Source: Chloroflexota bacterium | GTDB lineage: Bacteria > Chloroflexota > Anaerolineae > UBA4142 | Direction of reading: 5' to 3' | DNA length: 32,174 bases | Assembly: GCA_016865935.1 (NCBI GenBank) | Contig: VGOB01000038.1 | Coordinates: forward strand, 1 to 32,174 | Shown here: positions 16,270 through 23,102 of the stretch, one piece after another | How the letters are laid out: every line of letters begins with the position of its first letter | Numbering within the stretch: the first letter of the stretch is position 1 | Made by a program: the position numbers and the translations under genes | Notes under the pieces: generated by a model | Seen by the model: only the letters and a program-made list of their open reading frames with translations | Told to the model about the DNA's origin: nothing | Database searches by the model: none

Positions 16270-16665
16270 ATGGAAACGAAAAGCGAAACGCAACAAATGA
16301 TACACGAACTAAAGGAACTGCGTGAGCAAGTATACGCGCTGGAAGTGGAACTAAAACAAATGCCAAGTGGGAATCAACGCCCTGAATTTCTCACCGAGCA
16401 CCCGCATATTATTCGTTTACAGGGCGTGCATGGGGGACGGCCGATCGTGCGCGGCACTGGCGTTAGCGTGCAGACAATCGTCGCGCTGTTCAAGCAGAAT
16501 GTCAGCCCTGAACAAATCGTCGAGGATTATGACGGAGACTTGACGTTCGCACAGGTTTATGATGCGCTGAGTTATTATTATGACCATCCTGGCGAAATTG
16601 ATCAATACCTCGAAGAAAATCGCGCGGCACTGGAGCAAGGATGGCAACCGCCCGTCTCTTCATAG
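16270..16665 (+). CDS. DUF433 antitoxin-like protein
   Basis: 131 aa. Residues 55-118 are a DUF433 domain: GGRPIVRGTGVSVQTIVALF, QIVEDYDGDLTFAQVYDALSYYYDH. This is a winged-helix-like domain found as the DNA-binding partner of PIN-like toxins. A short coiled coil (about 6-32) precedes it. ATG 16270 follows GGGAGGATGAG. It overlaps the next gene by 25 bases, the usual layout of this pair. Confidence 0.85.
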   Translation: METKSETQQMIHELKELREQVYALEVELKQMPSGNQRPEFLTEHPHIIRLQGVHGGRPIVRGTGVSVQTIVALFKQNVSPEQIVEDYDGDLTFAQVYDALSYYYDHPGEIDQYLEENRAALEQGWQPPVSS

Positions 16666-17006
16666 CATTGTATTTGGATGCAGATGTCTCGAGGCATCTG
16701 GCACGAGCGTTGCGGGAAAAGGGTTTTGACGCGATTTCAGCAAAAGAAATCGGCAATGCTGAATTGAATGATCGCGCGCAACTGGATTACGCGATTGCAG
16801 AACATCGCGCCATCTTGACTCACAATGCCCAAGATTTCGTACCTTTGCTGGGTGAGTACTGGCAGGCAGGGAAAGAACATTACGGCGTTATTGTCTCCCA
16901 ACAACTGTCGTTCAGCGAATTGTTGCGCCGCATCCTCAATTTGCTGAATACGGTTGACGCCGACGAAATGAAAAATAGTTTTCGGAATCTGGGCGAGTTC
17001 AAATAA
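16641..17006 (+). CDS. DUF5615 PIN-like toxin
   Basis: 121 aa. LYLDADVSRHLARALREKGFDA, ARAQLDYAIAEHR-type spacing and ILTHNAQDFVPLL are the DUF5615 pattern (PIN-like fold, related to Mut7-C), with the acidic residues of the fold in place (D14, D16; D75 in NAQDF is a weaker candidate). It probably acts as an RNase restrained by the overlapping DUF433 protein. The role is known for the family only by association. Confidence 0.82.
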   Translation: MATARLFIALYLDADVSRHLARALREKGFDAISAKEIGNAELNDRAQLDYAIAEHRAILTHNAQDFVPLLGEYWQAGKEHYGVIVSQQLSFSELLRRILNLLNTVDADEMKNSFRNLGEFK

Positions 17007-17032
17007 GAGAAAGATAGCAATTTTCAAAATCA

Positions 17033-17054
17033 GGGGCAGGGCGAGCCCTGTACC
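17033..17054. repeat. Short palindromic element after the DUF5615 gene
   Basis: GGGGCAGGGCGAGCCCTGTACC, a decayed member of the GTAGGGGC-type palindromes seen at 18306 and 19057. It may act as a weak terminator. Confidence 0.6.
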
Positions 17055-17081
17055 TATTCTTGTTCAATCGGGAGGTGCATA

Positions 17082-17648
17082 ATGCAAAAGACTGATTGGT
17101 TGAATCGGATTATGCTGGTCGTGGCTGTGCTAAGTTGTATCGCCGCATACTTGGCCTTGCCGCAGATACAAGACTTGCTATCAGGATTGTTCCAAGGTTC
17201 TGCAACTCCATCGGCACCGTTGTCAACCACACCTCCTGTGGCAAGTAGGGTGAATGTGACACCATCAATTTCCCCGAAAACTTCCCAAACATTAACACCT
17301 TTGGCCACGCCTACTCTGGCAGGGGTGATTTTTGTTCCTACCCAAACGAGAACTAGGACGCCGACATCGTTGCCCACGAGGCCATCAGTGTTGGCCAGGG
17401 TTATCGTGAAAACCGCCAATGTGCGTGAAGACGCGAGTACTGCGTCAGCGATTGTAGCCATTCTTGGGGAGGGTGACCAGATCGTTCTGAAAAATGTTTC
17501 TGGTGAATGGTATTTGGCGGATGTGAGTGAAGCATTAAACATTCGGTGGCTGGATCACAATTATCAATTCAATTGGGGTTGGGTTCATAGCGGAACTCTC
17601 AGAATCACGAGTGGTGATCCCAAGACACTATCGGAGTATGGCAAGTAG
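17082..17648 (+). CDS. Membrane-anchored SH3-type (SH3b) protein
   Basis: 188 aa. A single membrane segment at about 10-28 (IMLVVAVLSCIAAYLAL) is followed by a Ser/Thr/Pro-rich linker (about 40-100) and a bacterial SH3 domain starting at VIVKTANVREDASTASAIVA and ending near WGWVHSGTLRI. It is probably exposed on the outer face of the membrane, binding cell-wall or other ligands. ATG 17082 follows GGGAGG. GC content is lower than in the surrounding genes. No functional link to the mutase next to it can be seen. Confidence 0.8.
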   Translation: MQKTDWLNRIMLVVAVLSCIAAYLALPQIQDLLSGLFQGSATPSAPLSTTPPVASRVNVTPSISPKTSQTLTPLATPTLAGVIFVPTQTRTRTPTSLPTRPSVLARVIVKTANVREDASTASAIVAILGEGDQIVLKNVSGEWYLADVSEALNIRWLDHNYQFNWGWVHSGTLRITSGDPKTLSEYGK

Positions 17649-17688
17649 TACAATTTGAGGGTTGAAAGATTGTTTAGGGAGGAATGAA

Positions 17689-19320
17689 TTGTCAGCAACT
17701 ATTCCATCTGAACGCAAGTTTCGCTTTGAAACGCTCTCAGGCATCGAAGCGAAGCGTGTTTACACGCCCGACGACGGCGCGCAGAATTACGACGCGCAAC
17801 TTGGTATGCCTGGCGAGTATCCGTTCACGCGCGGCGTGCAAGCGACGATGTATCGCGGACGCTTTTGGACGATGCGCCAGTACGCGGGTTACGCGAGCGC
17901 GGACGAATCGAACGCGCGCTATAAATATTTGCTCGCGCAGGGACAGACGGGCTTGTCGGTCGCGTTCGATTTGCCGACGCAGACGGGCTACGATTCCGAC
18001 GCGGCGATGGCAGAAGGCGAAGTTGGCAAAGTTGGCGTCGCGATTTCGTCGCTCGAAGATATGGAGCGACTGTTTGACGGCATTCCGCTCGGCAAGGTTT
18101 CGACTTCGATGACGATCAACGCGACGGCGGCGATTTTGCTCGCGCTGTACGTCGCGGTCGCGAAGAAGCAGGGCGCGGACGCGCGGCAATTGCGCGGCAC
18201 GGTGCAGAACGACATTCTCAAAGAGTACATCGCGCGCGGCACTTACATCTTTCCGCCCGCGCCTTCGATGCGACTCGCAACCGACATTATCGAGTTCTGC
18301 GCGCGCGGGGCGTATGGTCATACGCCCCTACAAAATTGGAATCCGATTTCGATCAGCGGCTATCACATCCGCGAAGCGGGTTCGACCGCGGTGCAAGAAA
18401 TCGCGTTTACGTTTGCGAACGCGATCGAGTACGTCAACGCGACGCTCGCGCGCGGCTTGACGATTGACGATTTCGCGCCGCAGTTATCGTTCTTCTTCGT
18501 CGCGCAGATGGATTTCTTGGAAGAGATTGCAAAGTTCAGAGCGGCGCGACGATTGTGGGCGCGCATCGTCAAGGAACGTTTTGGCGCGCAGAAAGCGCAA
18601 TCTATGATGCTGCGCTTTCACACGCAAACGGCGGGCGTCTCGCTCACCGCGCAGCAGCCGCAGAACAACATCGTCCGCACGGCAATCGAAGCGCTCGCGG
18701 CGGTGCTGGGCGGCACGCAATCGCTGCACACGAATTCGTACGACGAAGCGCTCGCGCTGCCGACGGAAGAATCGGTGCAAATCGCGCTGCGGACGCAGCA
18801 AATCATCGCGCACGAATCGGGTGTGACGAACACGATCGATCCAATCGCGGGATCGTACTATGTCGAAAATCTGACGGACGAAATCGAAAAGCGCGCGCGC
18901 GAATATCTCGACAAGATCGAAAAGATCGGCGGCGGCTTGAAAGCGATTGAAGCGGGCTACGTCGCGCGTGAGATTCAGGAATCGTCGTGGAAATTCCAGC
19001 GCGATGTCGAATCGAAAGAGCGCGTCGTCGTCGGCGTCAACGAGTTTGTGGCGGCGGTAGGGGCGAGCGGCCGCTCGCCCCTACTCCGCGTCGATCCGCG
19101 TGTGCGCGATGATCAAGTCGCGCGTTTGCAATCGCTCCGCGCGCGCCGCGACAACACGCGAACGCGGAACGCGTTGAACGCGCTGTGCGATGCCGCGCGC
19201 GGCACGTCGAACCTAATGCCTGCGATTCTCGCGTGCGTCGAAAGTTACGCGACGCTTGGCGAGATTTGCGACACGCTGCGGAAAGAGTTCGGCGAATATC
19301 GCGGCGGAGGAATGTTTTGA
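17689..19320 (+). CDS. Methylmalonyl-CoA mutase large (catalytic) subunit
   Basis: 543 aa, only the TIM-barrel substrate domain; the B12-binding domain must be a separate small subunit not in the window. It converts (R)-methylmalonyl-CoA to succinyl-CoA. Motifs: [69 protein letters not shown] and [16 protein letters not shown]. The two residues that define methylmalonyl specificity are present: Y in RQYAG (Propionibacterium Y89) and R in IARGTY (R207). TTG 17689 follows GGGAGG by about seven bases; the track's TTG at 17662 has no ribosome site. Two palindromic elements lie inside the reading frame, adding the loops [10 protein letters not shown] and [10 protein letters not shown] relative to the paralogue at 23103. 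Confidence 0.9.
   Translation: MSATIPSERKFRFETLSGIEAKRVYTPDDGAQNYDAQLGMPGEYPFTRGVQATMYRGRFWTMRQYAGYASADESNARYKYLLAQGQTGLSVAFDLPTQTGYDSDAAMAEGEVGKVGVAISSLEDMERLFDGIPLGKVSTSMTINATAAILLALYVAVAKKQGADARQLRGTVQNDILKEYIARGTYIFPPAPSMRLATDIIEFCARGAYGHTPLQNWNPISISGYHIREAGSTAVQEIAFTFANAIEYVNATLARGLTIDDFAPQLSFFFVAQMDFLEEIAKFRAARRLWARIVKERFGAQKAQSMMLRFHTQTAGVSLTAQQPQNNIVRTAIEALAAVLGGTQSLHTNSYDEALALPTEESVQIALRTQQIIAHESGVTNTIDPIAGSYYVENLTDEIEKRAREYLDKIEKIGGGLKAIEAGYVAREIQESSWKFQRDVESKERVVVGVNEFVAAVGASGRSPLLRVDPRVRDDQVARLQSLRARRDNTRTRNALNALCDAARGTSNLMPAILACVESYATLGEICDTLRKEFGEYRGGGMF
18306..18331. repeat. Palindromic element inside the mutase gene (1)
   Basis: GGGGCGTATGGTCATACGCCCC (18307-18328) followed by TAC. 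It adds about six residues compared with the paralogue, between EFCA and the ISISGYH motif. Confidence 0.8.
19057..19084. repeat. Palindromic element inside the mutase gene (2)
   Basis: A perfect 28-base palindrome starting GTAGGGGCGAGCGG. It replaces a variable loop just before PLLRVD. Confidence 0.88.
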
Positions 19321-19655
19321 GCCACAGAGGACACAGGGGACACAGAGAAAAAGAGGGGTAGATATGAAGACTATGATTCGAACAAACGAGACGGTTGATG
19401 CGAAGAAATTGGTCCGAGTGCTAGAACCAGTGATTCGCAAGATTGTTCGCGAGGAAATCGCGCGAGCCGCCGCGCGAAAGCCAGGAGTATTCTATCTGGA
19501 ACCTGGCGCGCCGCTGTATCAGGACATGGAGCAAATCCTGCGCGAAGCCCAATCTGGATCAGTCAGATTGCTATCGCGCGAGGAGGCGTTGCGTGATCGA
19601 AGGTAGTTTCTCTCGCGTGGTTTTCTCTGTGGTCTCTGTGTCCTCTGTGGCAAAA
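19321..19655. repeat. Inverted nonamer repeats flanking a small ORF
   Basis: CACAGAGGA, CACAGGGGA, CACAGAGAA on the left (19324 on) and the complementary TCTCTG/TGTCCTCTGTGGC run on the right (about 19625-19652). Both keep a nine-base period. They bracket an 80-aa ORF. A fragment of the same word (GCCACAGAGGACAG) recurs at 21821. Confidence 0.75.
19364..19606 (+). CDS. 80-aa antitoxin-like protein
   Basis: Begins MKTMIRTNETVDAKKLVRVL and has VREEIARAA then FYLEPGAPLYQDMEQIL and RLLSREEALRD. The strongly charged helices and short length resemble antitoxins of VapBC-type pairs, but I cannot assign a family. ATG 19364 follows AGAGGGG. A GTG right at its 3' end (reading MIEGSFSR...) could be the start of a toxin gene, but that frame runs into the right-hand nonamer repeat and stops after 23 codons, so any toxin has been lost. 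Confidence 0.5.
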   Translation: MKTMIRTNETVDAKKLVRVLEPVIRKIVREEIARAAARKPGVFYLEPGAPLYQDMEQILREAQSGSVRLLSREEALRDRR

Positions 19656-19666
19656 GAAAGGTAACG

Positions 19667-20059
19667 ATGCCAACGACGAAAAAGCCAATGCCCAAGTTTA
19701 CCAAAGCGCCCGCAGAAACGGTGCGCTTGTTTGAGAACGCGCTGAAAGATTTTCCAATGGCGACACAGCGCAAGATGTTTGGTTATCCCTGCGCGTTCGT
19801 CAACGGGAATATGTTCACGGGATTATTCCAGGACGAAATGTTTCTCCGCTTGTCCGACGAAGACCGCGCGGCGATTCGCAAAGACGCTTCGCGTGGCACG
19901 CCGCTCTTTGAGCCGATGCCTGGTCGTCCGATGCGGCAATATGTTTTGGTTCCACACTACGTTTTGAAATCACCGCGTCTGTTGCGAGCGTGGCTGACGA
20001 AGGGGATGGAGTACGCCAAGTCGTTGCCGCCGAAGAAACAACGGACGAAAAAGGATTAA
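19667..20059 (+). CDS. TfoX/Sxy N-terminal-domain protein
   Basis: 130 aa. FPMATQRKMFGYPCAFVNGNMFTGLFQDEMFLRLSDEDR is the TfoX_N pattern, and the remainder (PMRQYVLVPHYVLKSPRLLRAWL) completes the single domain. The C-terminal helical TfoX domain of competence regulators is absent, as in the many stand-alone family members whose role is unknown. ATG 19667 has a weak AAAGG site. Its last 26 codons are duplicated twice downstream. Confidence 0.82.
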   Translation: MPTTKKPMPKFTKAPAETVRLFENALKDFPMATQRKMFGYPCAFVNGNMFTGLFQDEMFLRLSDEDRAAIRKDASRGTPLFEPMPGRPMRQYVLVPHYVLKSPRLLRAWLTKGMEYAKSLPPKKQRTKKD

Positions 20060-20343
20060 GCGGACGCGTGCAAATGAGTTTGTCCGTTCAATCCGATAAA
20101 GTCCGTTGTCATTCCTCCCGCGCTTGTTGCGGACGTGGCTGACGAAGGGAATGGAGTACGCCAAGTCATTGCCGCCAAAATTACAACGGACAAAAGCGAA
20201 TTAAACGGACGCGCGGTTTTGTCCGTTGGCTTTCGCACTTGTCCGTTGTCATCCTTCCCGTGCCTGTTGCGGACGTGGCTGACAAAAGGGATGGAGTACG
20301 CCAAATCGTTGCCGTCGAAGAAACAACGGACGAAAATCCATTA
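19980..20343 (+). repeat. Three tandem copies of the TfoX gene 3' end
   Basis: Units begin at 19980, 20125 and 20265 (spacing 145 and 140). Each carries the coding end (GTGGCTGACGAA...GGAGTACGCCAA) followed by a TTGTCCGTT...GTCCGTTGTC spacer; the last is cut short. Copies two and three are without a start codon or gene. This accounts for most of the 20060-20381 non-coding stretch. Confidence 0.9.
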
Positions 20344-20381
20344 ACAAAACTTGCACTTTGCCTCACGAAAGGAGTCACGAA

Positions 20382-20840
20382 ATGAACGCAACAACCACCC
20401 CAGGTATTCTTTCCCAAGGTTCTATTGAAGAACGTCTCAAATTGCTTGAGGCGAGAGTCACTCAACTTGAACAGAGAATATCCAAGCGAGATGACTTTCA
20501 GAGCGGAGGCGGGGGCAAGAATATTGGCTCTGGCACTTCAATTGATCATCAACCCCCTCTATTTGAGATAGTCAAGGTTGATACCAGAGTAACTGAATCC
20601 AACACGACTTGGTGGAAATTCGCATGGAAGCTTGTGTTGAAGAGTTTATCTGAAGTTCCTCTTCAACTCTCAGCAAAAGTCGAATTTTTGGATGCGGAGG
20701 GTTTTGTTGTGGATGACGACTCAAAATTAGTCCTGATGCAGCCCAATAGGGAGGAGACCTTTACCGACTATAAACTTGTAAATGCAGCAGTGGCTGGCAA
20801 TATTAGATCTATTTCAGCGAAAGTCGCGCTGACAAGGTAA
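20382..20840 (+). CDS. Coiled-coil plus beta-domain protein of unknown function
   Basis: 152 aa. A coiled coil (about 12-37, IEERLKLLEARVTQLEQRIS) and a Gly-rich hinge precede a beta domain with EIVKVDTRVTESNTTWWKF, AKVEFLDAEGFVVDDDSKL and a late RSISAKVAL. The latter resembles FxLYD-type immunoglobulin-like domains, though no signal peptide is visible. ATG 20382 follows AAAGGAG. Base composition is lower in GC than its neighbours, which suggests recent arrival. Confidence 0.65.
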   Translation: MNATTTPGILSQGSIEERLKLLEARVTQLEQRISKRDDFQSGGGGKNIGSGTSIDHQPPLFEIVKVDTRVTESNTTWWKFAWKLVLKSLSEVPLQLSAKVEFLDAEGFVVDDDSKLVLMQPNREETFTDYKLVNAAVAGNIRSISAKVALTR

Positions 20841-20876
20841 TTCGGCTTTATCAAATGCCGTGAGCCGAGAACATAA

Positions 20877-21821
20877 ATGTCATCTCAACAACTTCACGTC
20901 ATCACAGGCGCGTTCGGCTATTCAGGCAAATACATCACCGCGCGATTGTTGAACGAAGGACAGCGCGTTCGCACAATCACCCAATCACCTAATCGCCAAA
21001 ATCCCTTCGGCGGCAAGGTCGAGGCGCATCCGTTCAACTTTGACGCGCCAGAGAAATTGGTTGAGTCGTTGCGCGGCGCGACGGTGCTTTACAACACGTA
21101 CTGGGTGCGCTTTAACTACCAGACCGCGTTCCAACATTCCGCCGCCGTCGAGAACACGCGCAAGCTTTTCGACGCGGCAAAGCGCGCGGGCGTCGAGCGT
21201 GTCGTGCATATCAGCATCACGAACCCGTCGGAAGATTCGCCGCTCGAATATTTCAGCGGCAAGGCGCAACTCGAACGCGCGCTGATCGAGTCGGGTTTGT
21301 CGTACGCGATTTTGCGCCCGACGGTGCTTTTCGGCGCGGAAGATATTCTCGTCAATAATATCGCATGGACCTTGCGGCATCTGCCAGTCTTCGGCGTCTT
21401 TGGCGCTGGCGCGTACCGCTTGCAGCCGATTTTCGTGGACGATCTCGCCGCGCTCGCGGTTACACAAGGCAAATCGCGCGAGAACTGCATCGTCAACGCG
21501 ATCGGTCCTGAAACGTTCACGTACCGCGAACTCGTGCGCGCGATTGGCGACATCATCGGCGCGCGACGCCCGATTGTTGGCGTGCCGCCGTGGTTCGGCT
21601 ACGTCGTCGGCTCGCTCATCAGTCGAATGCAGGGCGATGTGTTCATCACGCGCGAAGAGATCGAGGGGCTGATGCGCGATTTGCTCTACGTCGACGCGCC
21701 GCCAGCGGGGCAAACCAAACTCACCGAGTGGGCGCGCGCGCACGCGGCATCGCTTGGCGTCAGGTACGCGAGCGAGTTGGCGCGGCGGCGCGATCGTTTA
21801 GCAAACTACGAAAATTTATAG
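20877..21821 (+). CDS. NAD(P)-binding atypical SDR (NmrA/NDUFA9-like)
   Basis: 314 aa. The Rossmann glycine motif is TGAFGYSGKYI at 11-21, followed by LRGATVLYNTYWVRF, ERVVHISITNPSEDSPLEYFSGKAQLE and LRPTVLFG. The YxxxK active site is replaced by YFSGK (Y and K present with spacing of three), so some catalytic activity is possible. ATG 20877 has no strong Shine-Dalgarno. The substrate is unknown. The spacing to the epimerase gene is short and occupied by a heptamer tract. Confidence 0.8.
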   Translation: MSSQQLHVITGAFGYSGKYITARLLNEGQRVRTITQSPNRQNPFGGKVEAHPFNFDAPEKLVESLRGATVLYNTYWVRFNYQTAFQHSAAVENTRKLFDAAKRAGVERVVHISITNPSEDSPLEYFSGKAQLERALIESGLSYAILRPTVLFGAEDILVNNIAWTLRHLPVFGVFGAGAYRLQPIFVDDLAALAVTQGKSRENCIVNAIGPETFTYRELVRAIGDIIGARRPIVGVPPWFGYVVGSLISRMQGDVFITREEIEGLMRDLLYVDAPPAGQTKLTEWARAHAASLGVRYASELARRRDRLANYENL

Positions 21822-21831
21822 CCACAGAGGA

Positions 21832-21866
21832 CAGAAATCGAAAATCGAAAATCAGAAATGAGGAAT
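21832..21866 (+). repeat. Heptamer tract before the epimerase start codon
   Basis: CAGAAAT, CGAAAAT, CGAAAAT, CAGAAAT, GAGGAAT end exactly at ATG 21867. The last unit supplies the GAGG ribosome-binding core, so the repeat contributes the translation signal. Confidence 0.85.
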
Positions 21867-22265
21867 ATGATCACTCGCATTGATCACATCGGCATTGCCA
21901 TTCAAAACATCAACGACGCGCTCAAGTTTTTCCAAGACGCGCTCGGCATCGAACTGGATCACGTCGCGCTGGAGGAAGGCGGGCGCACGCGCGTCGCGTT
22001 TATGCCTGTCGGCGCGTCGGACGTGGAACTGGTGGAGCCGCAAGACGACGAAAGCGGGCTTGCCAAGTTTATGGCAAAGCGCGGCGAGGGCGTGCATCAC
22101 ATCTGTTTCGAGGTGGACGATATTGACGCCGCGCTCGCGCGCTTGAAAGAACACGGCGCGCAGATGATTGACGAGACGCCGCGCACGAACGCGAAAGGAA
22201 TGCGCTACGCGTTTGTCCATCCCAAGAGCGCGCATGGGGTGTTGATCGAGTTGTATCAAAAGTGA
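21867..22265 (+). CDS. mce: Methylmalonyl-CoA epimerase
   Basis: 132 aa, the usual length. It interconverts the (S)- and (R)-forms of methylmalonyl-CoA between the carboxylase and the mutase. It is a glyoxalase/VOC fold with two beta-alpha-beta-beta-beta units: DHIGIAIQNINDALKFFQDALG and GEGVHHICFEVDDIDAALARL. Metal ligands are the histidines of DHIGI and VHHI and the glutamate of IELY. The start is ATG 21867, behind GAGG; the track's ATG at 21858 is three codons earlier, within the repeat. Confidence 0.92.
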   Translation: MITRIDHIGIAIQNINDALKFFQDALGIELDHVALEEGGRTRVAFMPVGASDVELVEPQDDESGLAKFMAKRGEGVHHICFEVDDIDAALARLKEHGAQMIDETPRTNAKGMRYAFVHPKSAHGVLIELYQK

Positions 22266-22326
22266 CGGAGGACGAAAGACGAAGGACGAATGACTTGTTT
22301 CTCGTCATTCGTCCTTGCGGTTGGTC
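22264..22326. repeat. Self-complementary heptamer tract between epimerase and MNT genes
   Basis: GACGGAG, GACGAAA, GACGAAG, GACGAAT, GACTTGT, TTCTCGT, CATTCGT, CCTTGCG, GTTGGTC keep phase. Halves are near-complements. It lies between convergent genes and encodes the end of the MNT protein. Confidence 0.88.
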
Positions 22327-22703
22327 TTGCGTGGGGCGCGCTTGGCGCGGCGTTTGCGGCGCGTGTAAATCACTTTGCCCGTGCGTTTGATTTCGCCGAG
22401 AAAAGTCAGATGCGAAGCGCGCCGATAATCTCTGAGCGTGTACGGGTGCACTTCAAGCAAAGAGAAATCGCGCCATTGGCGTTGCGCCAGAAAGCGCGCT
22501 TGTTCCCAAAAATCGAATTTGCCGAAATCGTTTGAGATAACCGCAATGTCCACATCGCTCCATTCATCAGGTTCGCCGTTCAAGTATGAACCAAAGAGGA
22601 CGACTTTCTCGACGCGAACTTCGGGTTGGAGACGTGGGATAAACTGTCGGATCAGTTGCTTGATCTCGCTCAGTGATTTCACTTGAGTTGTTGTTTCAGC
22701 CAT
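22305..22703 (-). CDS. MNT-type nucleotidyltransferase (antitoxin of HEPN/MNT pair)
   Basis: 132 aa. The minimal nucleotidyltransferase motif is GS-x10-DxD: LFGSYLNGEPDEWSDVDIAVI with G38-S39 and D50/D52. In characterised pairs the MNT protein AMPylates and silences the HEPN toxin. The start is the ATG at 22703, which overlaps the end of the HEPN gene by 25 bases. The basic tail (RRKRRAKRAPRKTNRKDE) is largely encoded by the heptamer tract shared with the intergenic region. Confidence 0.87.
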   Translation of the reverse strand: MAETTTQVKSLSEIKQLIRQFIPRLQPEVRVEKVVLFGSYLNGEPDEWSDVDIAVISNDFGKFDFWEQARFLAQRQWRDFSLLEVHPYTLRDYRRASHLTFLGEIKRTGKVIYTRRKRRAKRAPRKTNRKDE

Positions 22704-23050
22704 CGGTGTACTTTCTTCGTCTGTTCCAAACACTGTTGGGCAAATGCGCGATTGTAACGCGAACGGTTTTCGTCGTAGCGCGTCTTGATTGCCTCTTTCG
22801 ATATTGACGATACAAATACTCTCATGCTTTCGGGAAATTCTATCGAAGCGTCTTCGGCAAGGTCATCCAAATCATGGCTCCTGGGTGGAAACCGATCTTT
22901 GTATTCGACGATGCATGCTTTCAATAGCCGCTCAATGGAAAGGTGGCAGCAGAATACGACGTACACGTATCGCCGCGTGTCAAACATGTGTTTGGCTGTT
23001 TTGAGATCGTAATCGGCGGTGTCAACCCACCACTTGGTTTCTTTCTTCAC
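22679..23050 (-). CDS. HEPN-domain protein (toxin of HEPN/MNT pair)
   Basis: 123 aa. An all-helical HEPN fold: WWVDTADYDLKTAKHMFDTRRY, CHLSIERLLKACIVEY, and R53-x5-H59 in RFPPRSHDLDDLAED, the RNase motif, followed by TRYDENRSRYNRAFAQQ. The start is GTG 23050; the longer frame to 23215 runs into the mutase gene and its promoter. There is no Shine-Dalgarno, and the predicted transcription start falls on this GTG, so the message is probably leaderless. Confidence 0.85.
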   Translation of the reverse strand: MKKETKWWVDTADYDLKTAKHMFDTRRYVYVVFCCHLSIERLLKACIVEYKDRFPPRSHDLDDLAEDASIEFPESMRVFVSSISKEAIKTRYDENRSRYNRAFAQQCLEQTKKVHRWLKQQLK

Positions 23051-23056
23051 ACCGCA

Positions 23057-23085
23057 ACTATAATTCACATTCCTAGATTTGTCAA
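23057..23085 (-). promoter_or_regulatory. Promoter of the HEPN-MNT operon
   Basis: On the minus strand TTGACA (23085-23080), 17 bases, TATAGT (23062-23057). Six bases later is GTG 23050, so +1 coincides with the start codon. Confidence 0.75.
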
Positions 23086-23102
23086 CGACGACAGGAGGGA
23101 GA

